DNA of 64,000 bases from Alicyclobacillus sacchari (GCF_004366795.1 NZ_SORF01000004.1:1-64000); one strand, 5' to 3'. Positions 18,168 to 27,116 are shown, counted from the stretch's first letter. Translations and numbers: made by a program. The notes: generated by a model from the sequence alone, not told the origin.

Positions 18168-18644
18168 TTACGTCCCGCTTTCAGCTGGCGCGAACGCGCT
18201 GCGAAACCCTTGTACAGCACGTTCCCATAAATCCGGGCGCGTCTGACGTAAAAACGACGCAAATCTTTCTGTTTCGGCAGCAGTGAGCTGGCTGAGATCG
18301 ACGGTGCCACGCACCGCCTTGTCCATGCTGTTCACTTGTTCCGCGAGTTTCTTGTATCCCAATTTCGCTTCTGCGTCAATCCAAAGTTCAAACGGCATGG
18401 CACCTGAATAACCCATACCGCTCTCAAAACGCTTAAGTGTCACCCATAAGCCGACGACTCGGCGCGGATTCGGCACTTCTGCAAGAGACTTGACAAATTG
18501 GATGCCGATTTCAATTCTGCTTTTGGCATGAATGGCCCCGTTGTCCACAAACACCTCATCGCCGTCCATCAGGACCGCGGAAATGCCCTTCATTTGATCA
18601 TCTGTCTGATGTTTCGACGTACCTGTCAGACCGAGTTTTTGCAT
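18168..18644 (-). CDS. ywhD: YwhD family protein
   Basis: A 158-residue protein matching Bacillus YwhD: GISAVLMDGDEVFVDNGAIH, AKSRIEIGIQF, VVGLWVTLKRFE, GYKKLAEQVNSMDKA and DLWERAVQGFRSA. The family's function is unknown to me. ATG at 18644 follows GGGAGG by about 8 bases. It ends 30 bases before the decarboxylase start and probably shares its transcript, an arrangement that would tie it to polyamine metabolism (inference). Confidence 0.85.
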   Translation of the reverse strand: MQKLGLTGTSKHQTDDQMKGISAVLMDGDEVFVDNGAIHAKSRIEIGIQFVKSLAEVPNPRRVVGLWVTLKRFESGMGYSGAMPFELWIDAEAKLGYKKLAEQVNSMDKAVRGTVDLSQLTAAETERFASFLRQTRPDLWERAVQGFRSAFAPAESGT

Positions 18645-18785
18645 GTATTTGACCTCCCGTCCTGTAACATCACTACCTTTCCATTCTACCCTCCGGCAAG
18701 TCCCCTGTCACACGGATAGGAATGCATGGCTTGCAAGGGGATGGGCAAAGTAAGGGCAAATGACCATTGAATGAGGGGAACTGCC

Positions 18786-19424
18786 ATGAAGACTTTACGC
18801 CGTCGAAGCACAATGGCGGCCATCGGCTTCATGCTCGCGATGCCCGGCTTGATCGCGGCGCCCAATGTGGAAGCCGCCCAGACGATTTACAACACCAGCA
18901 TGCCAAGTGTCATGCGCGTGGCGATTCGGGAAAACAACGCGAGCGGTGAACCAGATCCGCGTGGCCGCATCATCTATGTCCAAGCCGTTCCATTTGTAAC
19001 GTATTGCGAAGATGTATTGCCAAATGAATGGTTTCCGAGTTGGCGTCCTGAGGCCTTGAAGGCCGGCGCGATGGCGGTCAAGATGTTTGCCTGGTACCAC
19101 CATCTGCATCCCGTGACCATCGACGGGTATACATTCGATGTGGACAACACAACCAATTTTCAACATTTTCAGGATCTGTCGTCGCAACCAACGACGAACG
19201 CCGCATTCGCTGCCATTCAAAACGTCGCTTATACGCGGCCGAATGGAGAGATCATCGAGTTAAATTATTCAGCCGGTTACCAGAATGACCCAAACTGGCA
19301 ATATCGGAACGCACAGAAAATGGCGCAATGGGGAACCGAGTATTGGGCTGAGAAAGGGCAAAATTACGTACAGATTCTGCAGTTCTATTATCAAAATCGG
19401 GCACTTATGCGGCTCCAATCGTAG
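18786..19424 (+). CDS. Secreted SpoIID-domain protein
   Basis: A 212-residue exported protein: signal peptide about residues 1-28 (MKTLRRRSTM...VEAAQT). It continues with IRVAIRE-type and PFVTYCEDVLPNEWFPSW, the N-terminal part of the SpoIID/LytB domain, and EALKAGAMAVKMFAWYH, the family's central helix. SpoIID is a lytic transglycosylase of spore engulfment; stand-alone secreted forms are common but uncharacterised. It is short and lacks repeats. ATG at 18786 follows GAGGGG by 7 bases. A Pro-rich secreted protein gene follows 72 bases later on the same strand. Confidence 0.8.
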   Translation: MKTLRRRSTMAAIGFMLAMPGLIAAPNVEAAQTIYNTSMPSVMRVAIRENNASGEPDPRGRIIYVQAVPFVTYCEDVLPNEWFPSWRPEALKAGAMAVKMFAWYHHLHPVTIDGYTFDVDNTTNFQHFQDLSSQPTTNAAFAAIQNVAYTRPNGEIIELNYSAGYQNDPNWQYRNAQKMAQWGTEYWAEKGQNYVQILQFYYQNRALMRLQS

Positions 19425-19496
19425 GGTGGGGACACTGCCTATCACCCGCTGCTCATCCTGTAGTGAACGATTCTACAACATAGAGGAGATCCTGCT

Positions 19497-20339
19497 ATGA
19501 AGCGTTTTCCATCCGCACGCTCCGTCATGCTGGCGTGCGCTGCGGCCGGCGCGATCGCCATGGCAATCCCGGTCGACGACACCCCTTCCCACATCAACCA
19601 TGTGCATAGCTTGCGCGGCGCTGTGGCCACGATGGGGCAAATCCAGGACACGGTCGCAAACAACAATCAAACGATCGGCAACCATGCGACTGGCAATCGC
19701 ACGCTGGTGCCGCCTGCGAAGCCGCGGCAAAATCCGTCTGCACCGACACCGCCGCGCACAGCCCCCGTGCAGCCAGGCACGGGCAACCAGGTCAAGCCGC
19801 CGAGTGGTTCGGCACAACCATCGCCAAATCAGTCCGAGGCCGCGACGCCAACGCCAGGGAGCCAACCGTCGGCAAATAATGGGACTGCTATCGGCCCCGA
19901 GTCGTGGGGATATACGCGAAAGACGAGCAAGTTGCGCATTCATGTGATTGACGGTCGCACAAAGCAGCCGCTTGAGGGTGCGGAAGTCGTCGTGATCGAG
20001 ACGGAACAACGGTTTCGCACCGACAAAAACGGCGACACGCCATGGTTTGATGCACCCATTTTCCGCAATCCGAAGTACCGGCCCATGGTCGCGGAACTAC
20101 ATGGTCAATTGGGCGTGATCGCATACAAGAACGGCTACCGCGACTCCATTCACCTCGGTATCCGTATGCACGAGAACATTCGCCAGGAAGCGACGGTCTG
20201 GATGTACAAGATTGGCCCAGGCGACAGGCGAATCGAACCCGTACTCTATCAGGAGCCATATCATCATCTTTGGCTGATTCAACTGGCGGATAAATTTAGA
20301 CAACAATCCCAAATTGGCGAAGGCCCGGAACGCCCCTGA
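19497..20339 (+). CDS. Secreted protein with Pro-rich linker and carboxypeptidase-regulatory-like domain
   Basis: A 280-residue protein. Residues 1-23 form a signal peptide or anchor. Residues about 70-135 are a Pro/Thr/Ser/Gln linker (PPAKPRQNPSAPTPPRTA). From about 140 a beta-sandwich follows: LRIHVIDGRTKQPLEGAEVV, RTDKNGDTPWFDAP, IAYKNGYRDSI, the pattern of carboxypeptidase-regulatory-like (transthyretin-like) domains. Such domains are usually structural or binding. ATG at 19497 follows GAGGAG by 8 bases. The pairing with the SpoIID-domain gene suggests a joint role at the wall (inference). A terminator overlaps the stop. Confidence 0.65.
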   Translation: MKRFPSARSVMLACAAAGAIAMAIPVDDTPSHINHVHSLRGAVATMGQIQDTVANNNQTIGNHATGNRTLVPPAKPRQNPSAPTPPRTAPVQPGTGNQVKPPSGSAQPSPNQSEAATPTPGSQPSANNGTAIGPESWGYTRKTSKLRIHVIDGRTKQPLEGAEVVVIETEQRFRTDKNGDTPWFDAPIFRNPKYRPMVAELHGQLGVIAYKNGYRDSIHLGIRMHENIRQEATVWMYKIGPGDRRIEPVLYQEPYHHLWLIQLADKFRQQSQIGEGPERP

Positions 20340-20357
20340 CGGGGGTCGGGCCTTTTC
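20320..20357 (+). terminator. Rho-independent terminator
   Basis: AGGCCCG (20321-20327) pairs with CGGGCCT (20347-20353). The loop holds a second GCCCC/GGGGG pairing and TTT follows. It lies across the end of the Pro-rich protein gene and before the convergent aminotransferase end, so it may work for both. Confidence 0.75.
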
Positions 20358-20375
20358 GCTGTTTGGCCGTGGGCG

Positions 20376-21548
20376 TCACGTTTGCCGTACGAACGCGGCC
20401 ATTCGCCGTGCCGCCTCCGCCAACCGATCCGGCGGGGCAAGCAATCCGACACGCACATAACCCTCACCGTGATGGCCAAAGCCTGCTCCAGGTGCGACGG
20501 CTACGTGTGCCTTCGCAAGCAGCGCCTCGGCGAACGCGACGGAATCCATACCGTTTGGAATTGGCACCCAGCAAAAGAACGAGCCGTCCGGTGCCGGTAC
20601 ATCCAGGCCGTGATCGCGTGCGCTTTGCACGAATGCGTCACGGCGCACTTGGTATGCGCTCACCAACTCGTCGATGCAATCGGCGGGACCGGTCAAAGCC
20701 TGCGCCGCGGCCTCCTGCACCGCCGCAAAAATAGACACGTAATAGTGATCTTGAATCAGGTTGATGTGCTCGATCACGTCCCGATTTCCCACTGCAAACG
20801 CCACACGCCAACCGGCCATGTTAAACGTTTTGCTGAGTGTGTAAATTTCGATGCCGACTTCCCTGGCTCCTCTTTGCGCCATGAAGGAAGGCGGCCGCTT
20901 GCCATCATAGCCAATGGCACCATAGGCATAATCATGCACAACCAGCGTGCCGTACTGTCTCGCCTTGGCAATCACATGTTGGAAAAACTCAGGCGTTGCA
21001 CCAGCGCCCGTCGGATTGTTCGGGTAGTTGAGATACCAAAGCCGCGTACGATGCCAAACCTCATTTGGAACGGCCTCCAAATCAGGTAAAAACGAACGTT
21101 CCGCAATGAGCGGCAGCGGATAGGCCTCACCGCCCGCCAGTGCGATCCCGCTTAAATAATCTGGATATCCCGGGTCTGGGACAAGTGCAACATCTCCAGG
21201 ATTGAGATATAGTTCTGCCAATTCGACAAGTCCCGTTTTTCCACCGACGAGAATGGCTACCTCCGTCTCCGGATCCAGCGCTACCCCGTACATTCGCTGA
21301 TAAAACGCTGCAGCGGCTTCCTTCAATTTGGGCAAGCCCCGGAACGGCGGGTATTTGTGCGTCACAGGATCGAGAACAGCACGACGCAAAGCCTCCACGA
21401 TGTGCGGTGGTGTCGGCAGGTCAGGATTGCCCTGACCAAGATTGATGACGTCGTGCCCAGCGGCTTGAACAGCCGCAACGCGACGAGTGAGACCTGAGAA
21501 AAACTGCGATGGTAAACGCGAAATGCGATCCGCTACGACAAAGTTCAC
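20376..21548 (-). CDS. mtnE: PLP aminotransferase, MtnE/YkrV-like
   Basis: A 390-residue fold-type I aminotransferase. It closely resembles Bacillus MtnE (YkrV), which transaminates 2-oxo-4-methylthiobutyrate to methionine: PSQFFSGLTRRVAA, GHDVINLGQGNPDLPTPPH, LNYPNNPTGAGAT, VVHDYAYGAIGYDGKRPPSF, and the Schiff-base Lys in TLSKTFNMAGWR. No other methionine-salvage gene is here, so specificity is inferred from similarity. Start GTG at 21548 overlaps the RodA-like stop (GTGA) with AAGGGG 8 bases upstream, so the two are coupled. Confidence 0.82.
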   Translation of the reverse strand: MNFVVADRISRLPSQFFSGLTRRVAAVQAAGHDVINLGQGNPDLPTPPHIVEALRRAVLDPVTHKYPPFRGLPKLKEAAAAFYQRMYGVALDPETEVAILVGGKTGLVELAELYLNPGDVALVPDPGYPDYLSGIALAGGEAYPLPLIAERSFLPDLEAVPNEVWHRTRLWYLNYPNNPTGAGATPEFFQHVIAKARQYGTLVVHDYAYGAIGYDGKRPPSFMAQRGAREVGIEIYTLSKTFNMAGWRVAFAVGNRDVIEHINLIQDHYYVSIFAAVQEAAAQALTGPADCIDELVSAYQVRRDAFVQSARDHGLDVPAPDGSFFCWVPIPNGMDSVAFAEALLAKAHVAVAPGAGFGHHGEGYVRVGLLAPPDRLAEAARRMAAFVRQT

Positions 21549-22750
21549 AACGAGCGCCCCTTGTGTTCGATGGTTTGAAAGCGAATCTTGCGGCGACGCA
21601 ACCCCACGCTAAGAACGAGCCCTACCGCGAGATAGTCGATTGCGAGCGATGTGCCGCCGTAACTGATAAATGGCAACGTGATACCGGTCGATGGACTCAG
21701 ATACATGTCCGCGCCGATATTTTCAAAGACCTGAAACGAAAACATGCCGACTACGCCAATCGCGATATACATACCAAACGGATCGATGGTCGTTTGGGCT
21801 ATACGGATTAAACGGTAGCAAAGCACGAGAAACAGCAATACCAGAATGGCCGAACCGACAAAGCCAAACTCCTCGCCGATTGCCGAGAAAATATAGTCCG
21901 TCCACTGGTTTGGCACCCAGCCGCCGCTCGTCAGTACGCCCTTCCCGTATCCTTCGCCAAACAATTGGCCGCTTCCAATGGCCGTTTGTGCCATGTGAAT
22001 GTTGTACCCATACTGATCTTGGCTGAAGCTCGGATCGAGCCATGTTAGAATGCGGTACGACTGATAGGCTTTCAAAAGATGGTGTTTAATGAGCACATTT
22101 TGAATGAGCCCCAGTGTCTGCTGCGTGTAAATGGTTGTCGCCAAAATGCAGGCAGCGACGATGACCACCACAAACCCCATGATCACCAAAAATGAAGCCC
22201 GACGCGCGAACACGGTATACATGGTCAACACGATGGCGATCATGACGAGTGCTTGTCCAAGTGCCGGCTCTTTGTACGTCAAAGCGAACGGCACCAAAAA
22301 AATAGGGAAAATGATCCACTGTTTCCGCAAACGGTAGTCGGGAACCTCAGATTCTTCCACATTCGCCATGAATGTCGCCAGCCAGATGATTAACGCTAGT
22401 TTGGCTAACTCGGACGGCTGCACAGACAGCGAGTGCAACCGGATCCACGAGTGCGCACCCTGCACGGCCGGAAACGCAAAGACAGCCACCAAGAGCACCA
22501 TGGAGATGCCATATACCCACCAATGCACGCGCCGAAGCAACCGATAATCGAACAACATGCCGGCGACAAGGGCAATCATACCAATGATTTCCCACATGAT
22601 TTGCTTGCTCATCACGTGACTCGGGATGAGTGGGTTATGGTTGCCCCTGGTCGTGGCGTTGATCGCGATACAGGCGTACACGGCGAGCAGAATCAAGGCT
22701 CCGAACACGGAGAGGTCAATATACTTCATATTTCTCCGAAACGATTCCAC
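21545..22750 (-). CDS. rodA: SEDS family peptidoglycan glycosyltransferase, RodA-like
   Basis: A 401-residue membrane protein with about 10 transmembrane segments. SEDS proteins polymerise lipid II. Signatures: HSWIRLHSLSVQPSELAKLA, YKEPALGQALVMIAI (which carries the acidic residue of the E/D-P-x-G loop) and TGITLPFISYGGTSLAIDY. The loop SGGWVPNQWTDYIFSAIGEEFGF is RodA/SpoVE-type. Start GTG at 22750 follows GGAGGA by 6-7 bases; ATG at 22729 is the alternative. It is coupled by GTGA to the aminotransferase gene. Partner class B PBP and MreBCD are not in the window. Confidence 0.88.
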   Translation of the reverse strand: MESFRRNMKYIDLSVFGALILLAVYACIAINATTRGNHNPLIPSHVMSKQIMWEIIGMIALVAGMLFDYRLLRRVHWWVYGISMVLLVAVFAFPAVQGAHSWIRLHSLSVQPSELAKLALIIWLATFMANVEESEVPDYRLRKQWIIFPIFLVPFALTYKEPALGQALVMIAIVLTMYTVFARRASFLVIMGFVVVIVAACILATTIYTQQTLGLIQNVLIKHHLLKAYQSYRILTWLDPSFSQDQYGYNIHMAQTAIGSGQLFGEGYGKGVLTSGGWVPNQWTDYIFSAIGEEFGFVGSAILVLLFLVLCYRLIRIAQTTIDPFGMYIAIGVVGMFSFQVFENIGADMYLSPSTGITLPFISYGGTSLAIDYLAVGLVLSVGLRRRKIRFQTIEHKGRSL

Positions 22751-22797
22751 ACGCCGTCCTCCTCCCGTCAATTTCAAACATCCCCATCATGGCACGA

Positions 22798-23637
22798 TTA
22801 TTGCCTCGTTTCCAGCAGAACGCTTTGCAACGTCTGCGGCGAATTTGTGACAATCCCATCGACACCAAGGTCCAGTAAGTAACGCATTTGCTCCGGATCG
22901 TCGATGGTCCATACGTGTACCTCGACACCGGCTGCGTGAGCGCGATCGATAAATCGACGATCCACCACGGTGATCCCATACCTTTTTAGCGGCACTTGCA
23001 AAGCGACAAATGGGGGTCTGCCTTGCCGAAGTCCGAAGCCCATACGGGAAGCGCATAAAAATGAAGCCACTTCGCGGACGGATGCGCTTGTCTGAAGCCG
23101 TGGGCAACGCGATCGCGCCTCAACAAGCGCCGCGTGATGAAACGAAGCCAGGACGATCCGCTCGAGCGCACCGGCCGCGTCGACGATTTTGATCAACTCA
23201 CTGACCCTGGCATCCCGCGGCTTGATGTCGACGTTGATTGTACAATTCGGGAAGCCATCCAACAATTCGCGAAATGTTGGTATGCGAACGCCTTGACCTC
23301 GAAATGGAAACGTCTTACCTGCATCCGGTGAGAAACGATAGCCAAAGTCCAGACGCAGCAATTCGGCATATGTCATGTCGGCGATCCGCCCGTGACCGTC
23401 GCTGACCGCGTCGACGACATCATCGTGCGACACGACGAGCACGCCATCCTGCGTCCAGTGAACGTCCGTTTCTAAAACATCGGAGCCCATATCCAGCGCT
23501 AATCGAAATGCAGGCAGTGTATTGGCCGGCGCACTGCGGCTGGCACCGCGATGCGCAATGACCTTACATCGAGAATTGTGCCTTTTCGCCGACCACTGCG
23601 ACGGCGTGTCAGATGCCCGCATCGCATCACCCCACAT
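22798..23637 (-). CDS. Glycerophosphodiester phosphodiesterase
   Basis: A 279-residue cytoplasmic GDPD/UgpQ-type enzyme that releases sn-glycerol 3-phosphate from phospholipid headgroup diesters. Catalytic motifs: VIAHRGASRSAPANTLPAF (His-Arg), ETDVHWTQDGVLVVSHDD (E-x-D and second His), INVDIKPRD and a closing VDGIVTNSP. No signal peptide. The start is uncertain: ATG at 23637 (after AAGG) or ATG 15 bases later; the frame is open to 23835 without a site. It is transcribed toward the RodA-like gene, 47 bases away. Confidence 0.88.
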   Translation of the reverse strand: MWGDAMRASDTPSQWSAKRHNSRCKVIAHRGASRSAPANTLPAFRLALDMGSDVLETDVHWTQDGVLVVSHDDVVDAVSDGHGRIADMTYAELLRLDFGYRFSPDAGKTFPFRGQGVRIPTFRELLDGFPNCTINVDIKPRDARVSELIKIVDAAGALERIVLASFHHAALVEARSRCPRLQTSASVREVASFLCASRMGFGLRQGRPPFVALQVPLKRYGITVVDRRFIDRAHAAGVEVHVWTIDDPEQMRYLLDLGVDGIVTNSPQTLQSVLLETRQ

Positions 23638-23737
23638 CAAGTACAACCTTCCCACATGCTGGACAATCTGTGCATTCGCCGGGTCATTCGGGATACGCGC
23701 CCCATACCCTAGGCAGTGACAAAGGAGGCGTTCACCT

Positions 23738-24010
23738 ATGCTTACGCATCGTGACATTCGCAAATACATCGGCCAGCACGTCCACTGCCACACGCCGTTT
23801 GGGACGTTCCAAGGAATTGTCGTCCATTTAAGCAAGCATCATCTCATCCTGGGCAGTGTCCGCACACCCACGTCCCTGGTCGCATACGAACAAACCGAGC
23901 CGTTCCGCCAGATGCCGATGGGGCCCGGCGGCCCGGGAAGCGGTTGGCATTTTGCGATTCCGCTTGCCGCCATCTTAGGAATCACCGCCATTGGCATGCA
24001 CTGGTGGTAA
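23738..24010 (+). CDS. Small Sm-like membrane protein
   Basis: A 90-residue protein not assigned to a named family. Residues 8-40 (YIGQHVHCHTPFGTFQG, then VVHLSKHHLILG) have the G-x-V/F spacing of a small Sm-like beta barrel seen in several Bacillus spore proteins. A Pro/Gly stretch and one membrane segment (about 70-88, ending MHWW) follow. ATG at 23738 has AAAGGAGG 9 bases upstream, a strong site, so expression is likely. It lies between the GDPD gene and an ftsW-like gene. Function unknown. Confidence 0.7.
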   Translation: MLTHRDIRKYIGQHVHCHTPFGTFQGIVVHLSKHHLILGSVRTPTSLVAYEQTEPFRQMPMGPGGPGSGWHFAIPLAAILGITAIGMHWW

Positions 24011-24125
24011 CCCACCGGACGAGGTAAGCTTTTCGTTTGTCATCGTGCACTTGGGATGCAGGGATATGAAAGCCCACGTCGAATTGAAAGACGAGTTGTC
24101 TTCAGTTACGGAGTGGGGTGCGAAC

Positions 24126-25544
24126 GTGCGGACCGAACGACATCAGCCTGACTATATCCTCATGATTACGGTCCTCATGCTGACCGGCATCGGCGTTGTG
24201 ACCATTTACTCAGCCAGCATGGTGTATGACTTGCACATGGGTCTGAGCCCTGGTCACTTCGCCGTTCGCCAGTTGGCTGCTGCTATTCTCGGATTAGTGG
24301 CGTTTGCCGTGTGTACCTATATCCCGTATCACTTCTGGTACCGACATGCGGCCAAATGCTTACTTGCGAGTGTCGCCCTGCTATTGCTTGTCATGGTCCC
24401 TGGCATTGGCCATCGTAGTTTAGGTGCCTCGCGCTGGATTGGCACCAGTAGCTTTCACTTGCAGCCGTCCGAACTCGCAGTCATTGCCATCGTGTTGTAC
24501 CTGGCGTTTTTACTGACCAAAAAACTCCCGGTCCTGCACGATAGTAAGCGTGCGCTGCGCCCGGCGCTGGTGATTACGTACCTGCTTACCATCCTCGTCT
24601 TCGCGGAACCCGACATGGGTACGGCGATGACGCTGTTCCTCAGCGCCACGGTATTGTTGTTCGCCTCGGGTTTGCGCATCAAGCCACTTGTGCTAACCCT
24701 GGCTGTCAGCTTTGGGCTGGGGGTTCTTGGGGCGCATATGGCCTCGTATCGTTCAAGCCGTTTAACTGCATTTTTTCACCCGTTTCAACATGCGCAGACC
24801 TCCGGGTACCAACTTGTTCAGGGACTGACGGCGATTGCAAACGGAGGGTGGACAGGCCGCGGCTTTGCGGCAAGCATCTCTTCGACAGGTTATCTGCCAG
24901 AGTCGTATACCGATTTTATTTTCGCGGTGTTCACCGAAGAGTGGGGATGGCTCGGGGACATTGGCCTGCTCGCCATCTTCGCCGTGCTCATCTGGCGTGG
25001 GTTCCATATCGCCCGCTACGCCCGCGATCGTTTTGGTTCGTTGCTCGCCATCGGACTGACCAGCACCATCATTATTCAGGCGGCCATCAACCTCGGGGCC
25101 GTCACCTGGATGCTGCCCGTCACGGGCATTCCGTTGCCATTCATCAGCTATGGCGGTACAGATGTAGCCATCAACTTACTGGCCGCAGGTATCCTGATGA
25201 GTGTCTCGCGCGAGACAGGGCTCGTCATGCCTGAGGAAGACACGATTGCCGACATCATCTCTGTCGACGAACTTCGAGCAGAACGCTCGCAATCTGAATC
25301 GACCGAAGCAAAATTCCCAAGCCTGCAGCAGCCTGCTCGAGTCACCCGATTGTCTTCCCGCCGCGGCCGCAAACGCGGCAACGCGCAAACCCGTCAGCAA
25401 GACGTCGGGGCACCCGCACGTTCGCAACGAAACCTGTCTCTCTCATGGCGTGCGCAGCAGGAGATGGCATCGGATAGACGTGGGCGTCAAAACGGTCGCA
25501 ACTCAGAATCAAGTCGGGACAAGCGGAACCGCGGCAAGCGATAG
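24126..25544 (+). CDS. ftsW: SEDS family protein, FtsW-like
   Basis: A 472-residue membrane protein. Residues about 10-370 form the SEDS core with about 10 membrane segments: GASRWIGTSSFHLQPSELAV, FAEPDMGTAMTLFL (the essential Asp), TSGYQLVQGLTAIANGGWTG, FAVFTEEWGWLGD and TGIPLPFISYGGTDVAINLL. A C-terminal tail of about 100 residues is strikingly Arg/Gln/Ser-rich and probably disordered, longer than in most FtsW. Start GTG at 24126 (GGGG 7 bases upstream) is a choice; ATG at 24066 is possible. FtsW versus SpoVE cannot be settled. An MBL-fold gene follows 12 bases later. Confidence 0.85.
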   Translation: MRTERHQPDYILMITVLMLTGIGVVTIYSASMVYDLHMGLSPGHFAVRQLAAAILGLVAFAVCTYIPYHFWYRHAAKCLLASVALLLLVMVPGIGHRSLGASRWIGTSSFHLQPSELAVIAIVLYLAFLLTKKLPVLHDSKRALRPALVITYLLTILVFAEPDMGTAMTLFLSATVLLFASGLRIKPLVLTLAVSFGLGVLGAHMASYRSSRLTAFFHPFQHAQTSGYQLVQGLTAIANGGWTGRGFAASISSTGYLPESYTDFIFAVFTEEWGWLGDIGLLAIFAVLIWRGFHIARYARDRFGSLLAIGLTSTIIIQAAINLGAVTWMLPVTGIPLPFISYGGTDVAINLLAAGILMSVSRETGLVMPEEDTIADIISVDELRAERSQSESTEAKFPSLQQPARVTRLSSRRGRKRGNAQTRQQDVGAPARSQRNLSLSWRAQQEMASDRRGRQNGRNSESSRDKRNRGKR

Positions 25545-25556
25545 GAGGTTGCAGAC

Positions 25557-26567
25557 ATGCAAACATCATTCCCTACCCCAACACAAATCGCTCCAGACGT
25601 TTGGCTTATCGACCTATTGGAACAAGGCCAGCCTTTCCGGACTGGTGCGTATGTCATCTGTGACACATACCCCATTTTGATTGAAACGGGTGCCGCCAAT
25701 TCGCACGCGGCGCTGCTGGCGGGTCTAAACGCCATCGGTCTGCGTCCGACCGATCTCGCATACGTGGCGGTTACGCACGTCCATCTCGATCACGCCGGAG
25801 GCGCCGGGCAGTTCATGGCCAAGGCGCCACAGGCCAAATTGCTCGTCCACCCGCGCGGCGCCCGCCACATGGCCGACCCCAGCCGTCTGTTTCAAGGCGC
25901 CTCTGACGTCTACGGTAAGCGGATTCTTGAATTGTTTGGACCTGTGCAACCGGTCGCTTCGGAACAGATTCAGATTCAGGAACACGAGTCGGTCATTTCA
26001 ATTGGCAAGCGGGAGCTCACGTTCTTCGATACGCCGGGCCACGCGAACCACCATTTTTCTATCGTTGACCCGGTTTCGGACATCATCGTTGCCGGCGATG
26101 CAGCCGGACTGCGCTTCCGAAACGAATTTACCGGGTTTTCGTTTGACTTCATCATGCCATCGACGTCCCCAGTCGATTTCGATCCCGATGCAGTCTCACG
26201 CACCATGGCTCTTTTTCGGCAACTGCCCGCCAACACCATCTTGCACACCCATTTTGGCGCGACACCCAAAGCTGAGGCCCTGGACGAAACGGAACGGCTG
26301 TGCAGGGCGTTTGCAGCCATCGTGAACCGGCGTTACGACGAGGACGAATCAGTCGCCGGCCTTGCCGCCGAACTGAGCGACCTTATGGAACAACGACTCA
26401 AGGAGCTTGGTCACCGGGAGTTCAACCTGAACCGGATCGCAGACGACTTTGCCATCAATGCGATGGGCTTGCTCCATTACGAACTGCGCCGCAGACGTAA
26501 GCTACATGCCGAAGCGTCCGGTCAGACATCGACGGACGGGGGGGCGGGTGGCCCCTCGACCAACTGA
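25557..26567 (+). CDS. MBL-fold metallo-hydrolase
   Basis: A 336-residue metallo-beta-lactamase-fold enzyme with the metal motif THVHLDHAGG, a further His in TPGHANHHF, the bridging Asp in VAGDAAGLRF and a last His in LHTHFGATPK. Glyoxalase II-like or generic hydrolase; substrate unknown. ATG at 25557 has AGGAGG 8 bases upstream. The C-terminal 15 residues (about SGQTSTDGGAGGPSTN) are encoded in DNA that also encodes the end of the convergent thpR gene; the low-complexity tail suggests read-in past an older stop. Confidence 0.85.
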   Translation: MQTSFPTPTQIAPDVWLIDLLEQGQPFRTGAYVICDTYPILIETGAANSHAALLAGLNAIGLRPTDLAYVAVTHVHLDHAGGAGQFMAKAPQAKLLVHPRGARHMADPSRLFQGASDVYGKRILELFGPVQPVASEQIQIQEHESVISIGKRELTFFDTPGHANHHFSIVDPVSDIIVAGDAAGLRFRNEFTGFSFDFIMPSTSPVDFDPDAVSRTMALFRQLPANTILHTHFGATPKAEALDETERLCRAFAAIVNRRYDEDESVAGLAAELSDLMEQRLKELGHREFNLNRIADDFAINAMGLLHYELRRRRKLHAEASGQTSTDGGAGGPSTN

Positions 26568-27115
26568 CCAAGCGGAAACCGCTCGCGAACGGGATATGCC
26601 AACTGCCCATCCTCGCGCAACGACTCAAAGAGGCAGAGTTCTGTCACGACTGTCGTCAGCCGGGTGGGCGACGGCAACTTTTTCACGTCGACCCACTTGG
26701 CAAGCTTGCGTGCGAGCGTGATATGTGGTCGAAACCGCTTTTCATCCAAATCAAGTCGAACCCGTTCGGAAACGTTCTGGCGAACCAACTCCCCGAGTTG
26801 CATCAACTCGTCCCAATCCGATTCTTGTCGGTCGAGGCCCAACCAAAAAACCCGATTTCCGGAGAATTCACCGTAATGGCCTGTCGTGAGCTGGATTGGC
26901 TTCACCTGTGCCGCTGCCACACGCCCGGCCTCAGTCAACGAGGAACGGTCGGATTCGTCGACCATTCCAAGGAACAGGACCGTGATGTGGACCAAATCCG
27001 GATTCGACCAAGCAGCCGTGCGAACATACTCCTCACGCAGCAGTCTGACCTGTGCACGCAAGCTCCTTTTCCACTGCATGGGGAGTTCAAGTCCAAAAAA
27101 CATGCGGGCGGTCAC
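26522..27115 (-). CDS. thpR: RNA 2',3'-cyclic phosphodiesterase ThpR
   Basis: A 197-residue 2H phosphoesterase that opens 2',3'-cyclic phosphates on RNA ends. Both HxTx motifs are present: LVHITVLFLG (about residue 40) and RPHITLARK (about 130), with N-terminal MFFGLELP. Start GTG at 27115 has GGAGGAG 6 bases upstream, giving VTARMFFGLELP; the site lies within the end of the preceding YusI-like gene, so the two are coupled. The last 46 bases overlap the convergent MBL-fold gene. Confidence 0.88.
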   Translation of the reverse strand: MTARMFFGLELPMQWKRSLRAQVRLLREEYVRTAAWSNPDLVHITVLFLGMVDESDRSSLTEAGRVAAAQVKPIQLTTGHYGEFSGNRVFWLGLDRQESDWDELMQLGELVRQNVSERVRLDLDEKRFRPHITLARKLAKWVDVKKLPSPTRLTTVVTELCLFESLREDGQLAYPVRERFPLGQLVEGPPAPPSVDV

Positions 27116-27116
27116 A

